This document shows positions 8,828-18,068 of a DNA stretch of 53,856 nucleotides, piece after piece (positions within the stretch are counted from its first letter, which is position 1; each line of letters begins with the position of its first letter). The stretch is taken from positions 1 to 53,856 of the forward strand of contig JAFUIN010000015.1 of the NCBI GenBank assembly GCA_017468465.1, in the 5' to 3' direction. The notes under the pieces are model-generated. The model was not told the DNA's origin. It made no database searches and saw only the letters and a program-made list of their open reading frames with translations. Origin of the DNA: Clostridia bacterium (lineage in GTDB: Bacteria; Bacillota; Clostridia; UMGS1840). The position numbers were made by a program, and so were the translations under genes.

Positions 8828-9937
8828 TTAAATTTTCGTATTTTTGGAGATGATGAAGGGGAAGCTTTCCGAACCGGTTAATACAACACCTTCATTTAAT
8901 GACATATTTTTGTCTGCAATGACATTGGTAATCTGGCAGTTTTCGGAAATTTCTGCATCCTGCATAATAATGGAGTTTTTCACAACCGCGCCCTTTTTAA
9001 TGTGAACGCCACGGAAGATTACACAATTTTCAACAGTTCCGTCAATTTTACATCCATCAGCAATTAAGCTGTTTTTAATCTGAGAGTGGGAACCGTACAT
9101 CGTGGGAACGCTGTCCTTGATTTTGGTTAAAATATTGGTGCCGGACTGGAAAATTTCGCGGCGGATTTCCGGATTCAACAAATCCATATTGGCACGATAG
9201 TAATCGTTAATGTTGCGGAGCACTTTGCAGTAGCCCGTTTGTTCCATTGCAAAAATGCGGTAGGTGGAGAACTGCTTGGTGATAAAGTCACGGTTAAATT
9301 CTTCCCAGCCGTATGTGATACCGGTGTCAATTAGATTCAAGAGGAAGCTTTTTTTCATGACATAAACCTTTAGCACAAAATTATCCTGTTCTCCATTGGC
9401 AATGCCGTGATAGCGGGAGCCGTTAATCTGACCGTTTTCGTTTACCTGGATACTGGTGCTGCCTTCATAAACATCTCTCTTTTTGTAGAGACAAACAACA
9501 TCGGCATTTGTTTCCTGATGAAATTTTACCATTTTCTGAAAATCAATATTGCAAACAATGTTGGTATCTGCTAAAATGGCATATTCGGGCAGATTGTGGC
9601 GGATATAGGTTTTGATGCTGTTCAGGGCTTCAAATTTGTTTTTGGAATAACTGTTTCCCAAATTATTTGCAAAGGGAGTGAGAATTTTAAGACCGCCGTT
9701 TTTACGGTCCAAATCCCAGTCTTTTCCACTGCCTAAGTGGTCAACCAGAGAGCTATAGTTGTTTCTGGTGATAACTCCTACATTGGGAACTCTTGCTTTC
9801 ACCAAGGAGGAAAGCACAAAGTCTATCAGACGGTATCTTCCGCCAAAGGGTACAGATGCTAAATTACGGTTTTTGGTCAGCTCGCCGATTCTGTCATAAT
9901 TAAAGGTATCTGAAAATAATATGCTGAACGCATTCAT
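8828..9937 (-). CDS. glgD: glucose-1-phosphate adenylyltransferase subunit GlgD
   Basis: A 369-residue homologue of GlgC, here its paired partner. It has a nucleotidyltransferase domain (SVPFGGRYRLIDFVLS near residue 30, then GSGKDWDLDR) and a C-terminal left-handed beta-helix of hexapeptide-like repeats (VENCVIFRGVHIKKGAVVKNSII). The normal GlgC start with AGGAGTRL-type glycine loop is replaced by SILFSDTFNYDRIGELT. This explains why GlgD subunits are usually regulatory or poorly catalytic and boost GlgC in Firmicutes. It sits 49 nt after glgC and 24 nt before glgA in the same operon. Confidence 0.94.
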   Translation of the reverse strand: MNAFSILFSDTFNYDRIGELTKNRNLASVPFGGRYRLIDFVLSSLVKARVPNVGVITRNNYSSLVDHLGSGKDWDLDRKNGGLKILTPFANNLGNSYSKNKFEALNSIKTYIRHNLPEYAILADTNIVCNIDFQKMVKFHQETNADVVCLYKKRDVYEGSTSIQVNENGQINGSRYHGIANGEQDNFVLKVYVMKKSFLLNLIDTGITYGWEEFNRDFITKQFSTYRIFAMEQTGYCKVLRNINDYYRANMDLLNPEIRREIFQSGTNILTKIKDSVPTMYGSHSQIKNSLIADGCKIDGTVENCVIFRGVHIKKGAVVKNSIIMQDAEISENCQITNVIADKNMSLNEGVVLTGSESFPFIISKNTKI

Positions 9938-9986
9938 AATAATTTATCCTTCTTTCTTGATTGAGTTACATAGATTGAGATGAAAA

Positions 9987-11171
9987 TTATACAATCTGCT
10001 TGGGCAGTACAACCTGACCGGACTTGATAACTGCACCCTGACCGATTACTGCGATGCCCCATTCACCGTCATAATCCTGTGGTGCGGCACCGATGATTGC
10101 ACCGTCTTCAATCACAGCATCGTCGGCAATAATCGCATACTGGATTTTTGCATTTTTTCCGATTTTTACATTGGGCATAATGACGGAATATTCCATTTCG
10201 GTATTTTCGCCCACGGTTGTATTGGCAAAAATAACACTTTGAGAAACATTGCCGTATATTTCACAGGCTGATGAAATAATAGAATCGGTAACTTTGGCTG
10301 TTTCATCAATGTAGTGGGGAGTGGTAGCATTGTGTCTGCTGTATATTCTCCAGAGCGGGTCGCTTAAGTTTAAGGGGAGTCTGGGGTTTAATAAATCCAT
10401 GTTTGCTTCCCAGAGAGAATCAATGGTTCCCACATCCTTCCAGTATCCGTCAAAGGGGTAGGCAAAAAGTTTGCATTTATCATTTAACATTGCGGGAATC
10501 ACGTCTTTCCCGAAGTCATTGGAAGAAGCTGGATTTTCTTCGTCTTTTATCAGGTATTCTTTCAGCTTTTTATAATTGAAAATGTAGATCCCCATAGATG
10601 CGTTGGTAGATTTCGGTTTTGCGGGCTTTTCTTCAAATTCATATACAGATAAATCGGGATTGGTGTTCAAAATACCAAAACGGCTTGCTTCTTCCATGGT
10701 AACATTCAGCACTGCAATGGTAAGGTCAGCATCCTTTTCTTTATGATATTGAAGCATTTTTGCATAATCCATTTTATAAATATGGTCACCGGACAACACC
10801 AAAACATATTCCGGGTCATATTGGTCCAGGAAATGAAGATTCTGATAAATAGCGTTGGCAGTACCTTTATACCATTCTCCGGTTGCACCTGCTAAGTAGG
10901 GAGGCAATATATGAACACCGCCATACATTCTGTCCAAATCCCAAGGCTGTCCGTTGCCGATGTAGGTGTTTAACTCCAACGGCTGATACTGGGTTAATAC
11001 CCCCACGGTATCCACCGATGAGTTGACGCAGTTGGAGATGGGAAAGTCGATAATTTTATACTTCCCACCAAAGGGAACTGCCGGTTTAGCACGTTCTTTT
11101 GTAAGCACATACAAACGGTTTCCGGCACCGCCTGCCAGTAACATTGCGACCATTTCTTTTTTTGCAATCAT
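9987..11171 (-). CDS. glgC: glucose-1-phosphate adenylyltransferase catalytic subunit
   Basis: A 394-residue enzyme that makes ADP-glucose from ATP and glucose 1-phosphate, the committed step of glycogen synthesis. Seen: [14 protein letters not shown] (residues 12-25, nucleotide loop), [26 protein letters not shown] (metal Asp), [10 protein letters not shown] (glucose-1-phosphate Lys) and a C-terminal beta-helix. In the loop the usual GxGTRL reads [10 protein letters not shown], a small departure. A 140-nt gap separates it from glgB, so an internal promoter is possible though I found no convincing one. AAAGGA precedes the ATG. Confidence 0.95.
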   Translation of the reverse strand: MIAKKEMVAMLLAGGAGNRLYVLTKERAKPAVPFGGKYKIIDFPISNCVNSSVDTVGVLTQYQPLELNTYIGNGQPWDLDRMYGGVHILPPYLAGATGEWYKGTANAIYQNLHFLDQYDPEYVLVLSGDHIYKMDYAKMLQYHKEKDADLTIAVLNVTMEEASRFGILNTNPDLSVYEFEEKPAKPKSTNASMGIYIFNYKKLKEYLIKDEENPASSNDFGKDVIPAMLNDKCKLFAYPFDGYWKDVGTIDSLWEANMDLLNPRLPLNLSDPLWRIYSRHNATTPHYIDETAKVTDSIISSACEIYGNVSQSVIFANTTVGENTEMEYSVIMPNVKIGKNAKIQYAIIADDAVIEDGAIIGAAPQDYDGEWGIAVIGQGAVIKSGQVVLPKQIV

Positions 11172-11311
11172 GAGAATTATCCTTTCTTTGCAATAGATTT
11201 GACCTGATTTATAATACTCTGAAAATATTTCAAATTTTGTCCAATATAAATTGGTTCATTTTATCTTATGAGAGAAGATAGGTTGATATGCTTTCTCAAT
11301 AAAACGAAAAA

Positions 11312-13213
11312 TTATTTGTTTTTGTTCGTTCCTCTGGAAGCTCTTTTGTAAAAACAGATGGAAGAAAATGGAGGAACAGTCAGCTCGATAAATTGCTTCT
11401 GACCATGCATTTCTCCGGATTTTGTTTTTACTTTTTGATGTGGTGTACCGCTTCCGCCAAATTCTTTTTGGTCGGTGGAAAAAACTTCTGTATATACTCC
11501 GCGTGCAGGCACGCCGATTTTGTAGCCTTCATACTTGTTGGAAGAAAAGTTGCAGACCGTCAGTATTTGATTTCCTTTTTTGTCGATTCTGAAGAAGGCG
11601 TATACATTATTATTGCAATCATCTGCACTTGCCCAACGGAAACCGTCCCAACTGTCGTCAGATTCCCAGAGGGCTGGCTGCTTTTTATAAAAGGCATTCA
11701 AAGCTTTGATAAATGCGTGATGTTTTTGGTTTTCCGGATGTTCCAATACCTCCCAGGAAAGCTGTGTGCTTTCGTTCCACTCATCAAACTGTGCAATATC
11801 AATGCCCATAAAGGTCAGCTTTTTCCCCGGGTGGGTATACATATAGGTAAGATACGCCCGCAAATTGGCAAATTTATCGTGCAGGTATCCCGGCATTTTA
11901 TGAATCAGAGAACATTTTTCGTGAACCACCTCATCATGAGAAAGGGGCAATACAAAATTTTCTGAAAACGCATAGGTGAGTGAAAAGGTCATATTGTTGT
12001 GAACGCCTTTCCTGAAGAATGGATCGGTGGACATATAGCGCAAGGAATCGTTCATCCACCCCATATTCCATTTGTAGTTAAAGCCCAATCCGCCATCTGC
12101 TACCGGGTAGGTAATCATCGGCCAGGCTGTAGACTCTTCCGCAATCATCATAATGCCCTGAAATTCAGAAAACACACGGGTGTTAAGCTTTTTTAGAAAT
12201 TCTTCTGCTTCCAAGTTTCCGTTTCCGCCGTAGCGGTTTGGTTCCCATTCACCGTGGTTTTTGCCGTAATCTAAATATAACATAGAAGCCACTGCATCCA
12301 CACGCAGACCGTCAATGTGATATTTTTCCAGCCAGAAGCAAGCGTTGGAAATCAAAAACGACACCACTTCATTTTTGCCATAGTCAAAAATACGGGTTCC
12401 CCAATCTTTATGTTCTCTTTTTAAGGGGCTTTCATATTCATAGCAGCAGCTACCGTCAAATTCATATAAGCCCTGGGCATCCTTCGGAAAATGAGCAGGT
12501 ACCCAGTCTAAAATCACACCGATGCCGTTTTTGTGGCACTGGTCAATAAAATACATAAAGTCTGCGGGCTCACCATAGCGGGAAGTGGGAGCATAATATC
12601 CGGTGACCTGATATCCCCAGGATTTGTCGTAGGGATATTCCGACATCGGCATTAACTCGATGTGTGTATATCCCATTTCTTTTACATAGGGAATCAGCTC
12701 TTCTGCCATTTTCCGATAGGAAAAATTGTTACCGTCTTCATATCGTTTCCAGGAGCCGAAATGGACTTCATAAATATTCACCGGCTCTGTGTAGGGGGCT
12801 GTTCTTTGTTCCATCCATTTTTTATCATTCCAGCGATATTTGGAAAGGTTGTATACTTTGGAGGCATCCTGCGGGCGGGTTTCGGTGTGAAAGCCATAAG
12901 GGTCTGATTTTAAGATCGTTTCGCCTGACTGTGTAACAATTACAAATTTATAAGTATCAAATTCGCTCACATTTTCAATACTACATTCATACACACCGCC
13001 GTCGGAAATTTTTGTGGCAGGGTGGGCATAATAATCCCAATCGCAAAAGCTTCCTGTAACGTAAACAGCTTTTGCCCGAGGTGCCCATGTTCTGAAAACA
13101 CAGCAGTTTTCCTGAAAGTGAGCACCAAAATAATCGTATGCACGGTAGTTGGTTCCTTGATGGAAAAAATAGATTGCCGAATTGCCGGCAGTTGCGGGGG
13201 ATTTCTGTTGCAT
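11312..13213 (-). CDS. glgB: 1,4-alpha-glucan branching enzyme (GH13, CBM48)
   Basis: A 633-residue enzyme that introduces alpha-1,6 branches into glycogen. An N-terminal CBM48-type domain (FRTWAPRAKAVYVTGSFCDW, about residues 37-56) precedes the GH13 barrel. The barrel has the GYTHIELMPMSEYPYDKSWG stretch typical of branching enzymes, GLRVDAVASML with the nucleophile Asp, MIAEEST with the acid/base Glu and LSHDEVVH with the transition-state Asp. It is the first gene of the synthesis operon and divergent from the GH13-glgP pair. The start has GGAGG 6 nt upstream. The leader holds two mutually exclusive hairpins (see 13242-13273). Confidence 0.96.
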   Translation of the reverse strand: MQQKSPATAGNSAIYFFHQGTNYRAYDYFGAHFQENCCVFRTWAPRAKAVYVTGSFCDWDYYAHPATKISDGGVYECSIENVSEFDTYKFVIVTQSGETILKSDPYGFHTETRPQDASKVYNLSKYRWNDKKWMEQRTAPYTEPVNIYEVHFGSWKRYEDGNNFSYRKMAEELIPYVKEMGYTHIELMPMSEYPYDKSWGYQVTGYYAPTSRYGEPADFMYFIDQCHKNGIGVILDWVPAHFPKDAQGLYEFDGSCCYEYESPLKREHKDWGTRIFDYGKNEVVSFLISNACFWLEKYHIDGLRVDAVASMLYLDYGKNHGEWEPNRYGGNGNLEAEEFLKKLNTRVFSEFQGIMMIAEESTAWPMITYPVADGGLGFNYKWNMGWMNDSLRYMSTDPFFRKGVHNNMTFSLTYAFSENFVLPLSHDEVVHEKCSLIHKMPGYLHDKFANLRAYLTYMYTHPGKKLTFMGIDIAQFDEWNESTQLSWEVLEHPENQKHHAFIKALNAFYKKQPALWESDDSWDGFRWASADDCNNNVYAFFRIDKKGNQILTVCNFSSNKYEGYKIGVPARGVYTEVFSTDQKEFGGSGTPHQKVKTKSGEMHGQKQFIELTVPPFSSICFYKRASRGTNKNK

Positions 13214-13241
13214 AAGAGCCTCCTGAAGACCGATAGATTAA

Positions 13242-13273
13242 AACATAACAAAACCGGCGGTTATGTTCCGCCG
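13242..13273 (-). promoter_or_regulatory. competing hairpins in the glgB leader, possible attenuator
   Basis: On the minus-strand RNA, CGGCGG pairs with CCGCCG (7-nt loop) and is followed by GUUUUGUU. The loop sequence AACAUAAC can instead pair perfectly with GUUAUGUU just downstream. The two helices exclude each other. The region lies 29-60 nt upstream of the glgB start. No known riboswitch family is recognised. Confidence 0.4.
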
Positions 13274-13518
13274 TAATACACATATCCAAAGGACGTACCA
13301 ATCTTATGAGAGGTATTTTGTCGAACAAGAAAAAGATATGTCTAACCGGATGTCATTTGTTATATTATACTATAAAACATTTCAAAAATAAAGTCTTTTT
13401 TGTAAATTTTATATAAAAAAATAAAAGTCTGTGTTAATTTACAAAAAATGGAATTATCTATTGGTAAATATATCTAAAAATTCTTTATTTTTACCAAAAA
13501 ATCTTTGCGTTCTGTCAG

Positions 13519-13548
13519 TTGACAAAAGCAGACGTAATTTAGTATAAT
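13519..13548 (+). promoter_or_regulatory. promoter of the glycogen breakdown genes
   Basis: TTGACA (13519-13524), 18-bp spacer, TATAAT (13543-13548), about 50 bp upstream of the TTG start of the GH13 gene. Confidence 0.85.
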
Positions 13549-13598
13549 ATAATAGTTGTATTATAACAGTATAGATTCTACAAAGGGGTATACCAGGT

Positions 13599-15422
13599 TT
13601 GAACATAATTTTTAATTCCCGTGATGACTCTTCCAAAAATCCTTTTGGAGCAGTAAAAACCGAGCAGGAAATTACGTTTCGGATTCGGATTTATAACGAT
13701 GTTTATGTGGACAGTGTTTTTCTTGTGCTGTCCTCCGGTGAGTCTTACCGTTTGCTTTACGAAGGTGCAGAGGGGGACTACAGCTCATATGTACTGAATA
13801 TATCTTTTGCAGAACCAAAAGCATATTTTTATGAATTTCATATTCGGACCGAACACGGCTTGTTTGTTGGCAGAAACGATAACGGAACGCTGGTGACGGA
13901 TGAATCTTTTCCGATGTTTCAGCAAACGGTCTATGATAAGGAGTTTGTTACGCCGGGCTGGGCAAAAGGGAAAATTATGTATCAGATTTTTCCGGACCGG
14001 TTTGCCAAAAGTGAAAAATTTCAACCTCTACCTGCAAAAAATGAACGAATCATTCACGAGAATTGGAATAACATTCCAATGTTTATCGAAGAACAGAATC
14101 CCTATCTTGCCAATGACTATTTTTGCGGTAATTTAAGAGGAATTATTGAGAAATTGGATTATCTGAAAGCGCTTGGCGTGGGCATTATTTATTTGAATCC
14201 CGTATTTGAAAGTGCGGAAAACCATCGTTACAGCACTGCCGACTATCAAAAAATCGACCCCTATTTAGGAACAGAAAAAGATTTCACCGATTTTACAAAA
14301 GCATGTCATAAGCGTGATATTCGTGTGGTATTAGACGGTGTGTTCAGCCATACCGGCGCCGACAGTGTATATTTCAATAAATTTGGGCGTTATGATTCTT
14401 TGGGTGCTTATCAAAGTCAGGATTCACCCTATTATTCCTGGTACGGATTTTCCAATTTCCCAAGTCAGTACGAAAGCTGGTGGGGGTTCAAAAACCTTCC
14501 CAATGTGAAAGAAGATAACGAAGCATATTTAGATTATATCACCAATCCCGAAACCGGTGTGCTGAAATTCTGGCATGACCGGGGTGTTGACGGATGGCGT
14601 TTGGATGTGGCAGATGAGCTGCCCGATGTTTTCATTGACCGGTTGCGAAAAACTGTCAAACAAATCAATCCGGAAGGGTTTATTATCGGTGAAGTGTGGG
14701 AGGATGCTTCCAATAAGGAAAGCTATGGCGTAAAGCGACGTTACCTATTGGGCAATCAGCTGGACAGCGTCATGAACTATCCGTTTCGCACGGCAATTAT
14801 CGACTATGTAAAAAATAATGTGCCCCAGGCTTTCATTTCATCTGTGATGACCATTTTAGAAAATTATCCAAGTGAAGTGTTGTCGGTTCTGATGAACTCG
14901 TTAGGAACTCACGATACAAAGCGGATTATCACCGAGCTTGGCGTTTGTACGGAGATTCCAAAAAACGAACAAAAAAACTTCCGGCTCAGTGAAGAGACAT
15001 ATCAAAAAGCTTCTGAAATGCTGAAATTAGCGACCTTGCTTCAGTTCACGCTTCCCGGCATCCCGTGCATTTACTATGGAGATGAAGTAGGAAGTGAAGG
15101 CTTTGCCGACCCCTATTGCAGAAAGACCTATCCATACGGTCAGGAAGATACCGATTTATTGAATTTTTATCGTAACATTACAGCTTTCCATCAGCAGTAT
15201 CGGGAAGAGTTTGATACACCTCTTAAAAAAATAATACAAAAAGACGGAATCCTGTCTTTTGAAAGAGGGAGTCTGACAGTATACTGTAATGCCGGAAACG
15301 AAACCTGTTTGTGGAAAGACGGTGTTTTTGGAACTCTTGTTTTCAGCGAAAAGAGCGTTTTATACAACGAGTACGGCATGATGCTGCCGTCAAAATCATT
15401 TGCTGTATTTTGCAAATCTTAA
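13599..15422 (+). CDS. GH13 alpha-amylase-family hydrolase (neopullulanase/cyclomaltodextrinase-like)
   Basis: A 607-residue protein without a signal peptide, so cytoplasmic. An N-terminal beta-sandwich of about 110 residues (CBM34-like position) precedes the barrel that opens at KIMYQIFPDRFAKS. Catalytic regions are visible: LDGVFSHTG, GWRLDVADEL (nucleophile Asp), IIGEVWED (acid/base Glu) and LGTHDTKR. It probably cleaves maltodextrins or branched limit dextrins released from glycogen. The start is TTG with AAAGGGG upstream. The next gene, glgP, begins 16 nt after the stop, and its Shine-Dalgarno site directly follows this stop codon, so the two genes are coupled. Substrate preference (debranching or maltogenic) is not settled. 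Confidence 0.88.
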   Translation: MNIIFNSRDDSSKNPFGAVKTEQEITFRIRIYNDVYVDSVFLVLSSGESYRLLYEGAEGDYSSYVLNISFAEPKAYFYEFHIRTEHGLFVGRNDNGTLVTDESFPMFQQTVYDKEFVTPGWAKGKIMYQIFPDRFAKSEKFQPLPAKNERIIHENWNNIPMFIEEQNPYLANDYFCGNLRGIIEKLDYLKALGVGIIYLNPVFESAENHRYSTADYQKIDPYLGTEKDFTDFTKACHKRDIRVVLDGVFSHTGADSVYFNKFGRYDSLGAYQSQDSPYYSWYGFSNFPSQYESWWGFKNLPNVKEDNEAYLDYITNPETGVLKFWHDRGVDGWRLDVADELPDVFIDRLRKTVKQINPEGFIIGEVWEDASNKESYGVKRRYLLGNQLDSVMNYPFRTAIIDYVKNNVPQAFISSVMTILENYPSEVLSVLMNSLGTHDTKRIITELGVCTEIPKNEQKNFRLSEETYQKASEMLKLATLLQFTLPGIPCIYYGDEVGSEGFADPYCRKTYPYGQEDTDLLNFYRNITAFHQQYREEFDTPLKKIIQKDGILSFERGSLTVYCNAGNETCLWKDGVFGTLVFSEKSVLYNEYGMMLPSKSFAVFCKS

Positions 15423-15438
15423 GGAGGACATATTATCA

Positions 15439-18018
15439 ATGAGCTCAAAAAAAGAAGAAACCAAAGTAACAGCTGCCACAAAAAAAGCAGCTGAGAAGAA
15501 AGGCGCTGCCAAACCCGCTGCAGCGAAAAAAACTGTTGCAAAAAAAGCAGCAGAAAGCAAAGAAACCCAAACAACCCCGAAGCTGACAAAAGCAGAGCTG
15601 AAGGAAGCCCTGATCAATAAGCTGGAGGGTGTTCGCAATGTGTCGGTTGATGAAGCAACCGAACGGGATATGTATTTTGCCCTGGGAACACTGGTCAGAG
15701 AGCTGATTGGGAAAGAATGGGTAAAAACCAAGAAGCATTATAAAGAAAACAATGTAAAACAGGTGTACTATTTTTCGTTAGAATTTTTGATGGGGAAGGC
15801 ACTCCGAAAAGATTTAAGACGCTTAAATATCTTAAAAGATATGACAGACATCTTAAAAGAATTGGGGTTTGACATTACCCGCGTTACACATATTGAGCCG
15901 GATGCAGGTCTGGGAAACGGTGGCTTGGGTAGATTGGCAGCCTGCTTTTTAGACTCTTTGGCTGCTTGCGGTTATGCAGGCCACGGGAACGGTATCCGTT
16001 ACAGACACGGCCTGTTCAAGCAGAAAATTGTCAACGGTTATCAGGTAGAAGAATCAGATAACTGGCTGAATACTGAAAATTTATATGAAGCACGCCGTTC
16101 CTCCAAATCGGTGGAAGTAAAGTTTTATGGGGATGTTGTATGCGAAGAAAGAAACGGTAAATGCTACTATTCCCAAGTGAATTATGATCCGGTTATCGCT
16201 GTTCCCTACGATACTCCGATGATTGGATATCAAAACAATATTGTAAACACATTGCGCCTGTGGAGTGCAGAACCGAAGGAAGATGAATTTGACTTTTCTA
16301 AATTTTCCCGCGGTGAATATTCCAGTGCAGTTGAATATCGCCAGTCTGTCCGTGCAATTTCTGACGTTCTTTATCCGGATGATTCCAACTATTCCAATAA
16401 ATTACTTCGCTTAAAACAACAATATTTCTTTGTATCCGCAGGCTTGACCTCTATTTTAAGAGATTATGTTGCATTGGGGAATGATATCTGGAAGCTGGAC
16501 GAATATGTGGCAGTTCATATCAATGATACACATCCCGCCCTTTGCGTGCCGGAGCTGATGAGACTTCTGGTAGATGAATATGAAGTGCCGTGGGAAGACG
16601 CCTGGGGAATTACCACCAGAACCTTGTCTTACACCAACCACACCATTATGCCCGAAGCGTTGGAAAAATGGCCCATTCATATGTACCGTGAGCTGTTGCC
16701 CCGAATTTTTATGATTACCGAAGAAATCAACCGTCGTCTGTGTGAAGAACTGTATCAGCTTTATCCCGGAGATACCGGTAAAGTTTCTTATATGGCAATC
16801 ATTCAAAACGATGTGGTAAACATGGCGAATATGGCAATCGCCGGCAGCCACAGTGTCAACGGTGTTGCAGCTGTTCACAGCCAAATCTTAAAAGATGAAC
16901 TTTTCCATGACTACTATATGACCACTCCCGAAAAGTTCAACAACAAAACCAACGGAATTACTCACAGAAGATGGTTGGTTGACTCCAATCCGGAGCTTAC
17001 TGAATTGATTACCAAAAACATTGGTTCCGAATTTATCAAAAAACCGCTTCAGCTTGCTAAAATTGTAGAAAAAGACTTGCATCATGACAGTGCATTTTTA
17101 GAAGAACTTGGCAAAATTAAATATCGCAACAAAATTAAGCTTGCAAACTTTATTAAAGACAAACAGGGCTTCTTATTGAATCCGGATACCTTGTTTGACG
17201 TGCAGGTCAAAAGAATCCATGCCTATAAACGTCAGCTGTTGAAAGCATTTCAGATTCTGGATATGTATTTTGATATTAAGGATAATCCCACCAAAGTCCG
17301 TCAGCCTATGACGTTCTTATTCGGGGGAAAAGCGGCACCCGGATATGCTTATGCAAAGCTGGTCATTAAATTTATCAATTCGGTTGCAAACCTGGTAAAT
17401 AACGATCCGGATACCAAGGGTATCATCACAGTGCTGTTTTTGGAAAATTACAATGTTTCTTTTGCGCAGCATATTTTCCCCGCGTCTGATTTGTCCGAAC
17501 AGATTTCTACCGCCTCCAAAGAAGCAAGCGGTACCGGTAATATGAAATTTATGTTAAACGGTGCCTTGACGATGGGAACTATGGACGGTGCAAACATTGA
17601 AATTGCTGAAGCAGTCGGTGATGATAACATCTTCACATTCGGAATGTCTGTCAGCGAAGTGTTGTGTCATTACAGAGACCGTGATTATCATAGCGTAAAT
17701 ATTTATGAATCCGATTATAAACTTCGTCGGATTCTGGATACCTTAAAAGGTGATTTCTTCAAAGATGCACATCCCGGTGAATTTATGCCGATCTTTGATT
17801 CTTTAATTCACCAGAATGACGAGTATTTTGTGCTGGCTGACTTCCAATCTTACAAAGAAACCATGGAACGTGCCATGAATTTGTATCGTACAGAGCCGCA
17901 AAAATGGCTGTCTATGTCTGCTTACAATATTGCAATGGCAGGCAGATTCTCCAGCGACGAAACCATCAGAAACTATGCAAAAGAAATCTGGTTCCTGAAA
18001 GAAAACAAACTGAAATAA
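15439..18018 (+). CDS. glgP: glycogen/maltodextrin phosphorylase (GT35) with Lys/Ala-rich N-terminal tail
   Basis: An 859-residue pyridoxal-phosphate enzyme that releases glucose 1-phosphate from alpha-glucans. Hallmarks: GLGNGGLGRLAACFLDS near residue 155, NGITHRRW, KRIHAYKRQ and EASGTGNMKFMLNGALTMGTMDGANIE with the PLP-binding Lys. The start at 15439 has AAGGAGG upstream. The frame also runs back to 15400 inside the previous gene, which I reject. Residues 1 to about 50 are unusual: a low-complexity run rich in Lys and Ala with AAKKTVAKKAAE-type repeats, like histone H1 tails. The common catalytic core begins only at about residue 55. A strong terminator follows. Confidence 0.95.
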   Translation: MSSKKEETKVTAATKKAAEKKGAAKPAAAKKTVAKKAAESKETQTTPKLTKAELKEALINKLEGVRNVSVDEATERDMYFALGTLVRELIGKEWVKTKKHYKENNVKQVYYFSLEFLMGKALRKDLRRLNILKDMTDILKELGFDITRVTHIEPDAGLGNGGLGRLAACFLDSLAACGYAGHGNGIRYRHGLFKQKIVNGYQVEESDNWLNTENLYEARRSSKSVEVKFYGDVVCEERNGKCYYSQVNYDPVIAVPYDTPMIGYQNNIVNTLRLWSAEPKEDEFDFSKFSRGEYSSAVEYRQSVRAISDVLYPDDSNYSNKLLRLKQQYFFVSAGLTSILRDYVALGNDIWKLDEYVAVHINDTHPALCVPELMRLLVDEYEVPWEDAWGITTRTLSYTNHTIMPEALEKWPIHMYRELLPRIFMITEEINRRLCEELYQLYPGDTGKVSYMAIIQNDVVNMANMAIAGSHSVNGVAAVHSQILKDELFHDYYMTTPEKFNNKTNGITHRRWLVDSNPELTELITKNIGSEFIKKPLQLAKIVEKDLHHDSAFLEELGKIKYRNKIKLANFIKDKQGFLLNPDTLFDVQVKRIHAYKRQLLKAFQILDMYFDIKDNPTKVRQPMTFLFGGKAAPGYAYAKLVIKFINSVANLVNNDPDTKGIITVLFLENYNVSFAQHIFPASDLSEQISTASKEASGTGNMKFMLNGALTMGTMDGANIEIAEAVGDDNIFTFGMSVSEVLCHYRDRDYHSVNIYESDYKLRRILDTLKGDFFKDAHPGEFMPIFDSLIHQNDEYFVLADFQSYKETMERAMNLYRTEPQKWLSMSAYNIAMAGRFSSDETIRNYAKEIWFLKENKLK

Positions 18019-18019
18019 G

Positions 18020-18060
18020 AAAAAAGAAACTGCAGTTTAACACTGCAGTTTCTTTTTTTT
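18020..18060 (+). terminator. glgP terminator
   Basis: Perfect stem of about 17 bp (18020-18036 with 18042-18058), loop TTAAC, ending in a run of T. It may also end thiT transcription from the other strand. Confidence 0.92.
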
Positions 18061-18068
18061 GTGAAAAG

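Larger units (their letters stand above)
13214..13598. other. divergent control region between glycogen synthesis and breakdown genes
   Basis: This 385-bp gap holds the glgB leader, a likely glgB -10 (TATAAT on the minus strand at 13364-13369, with no clear -35) and the consensus promoter of the GH13 gene. A lone TGTCGAA (Spo0A-box-like) lies near 13319. No small gene is supported. Confidence 0.6.

Noticed and set aside
11172-11311. Internal promoter before glgC
   Set aside because: AT-rich hexamers occur but none pairs with a -35 at normal spacing.
13317-13325. Single TGTCGAA near glgB as a Spo0A site
   Set aside because: A 7-bp word is expected several times by chance in 54 kb; only the 10-bp tandem arrangement is notable.
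15396-15738. Minus-strand open frames of 97-111 codons
   Set aside because: Shadows of the Lys/Ala-rich start of glgP; the repeated codons keep the opposite frames open.
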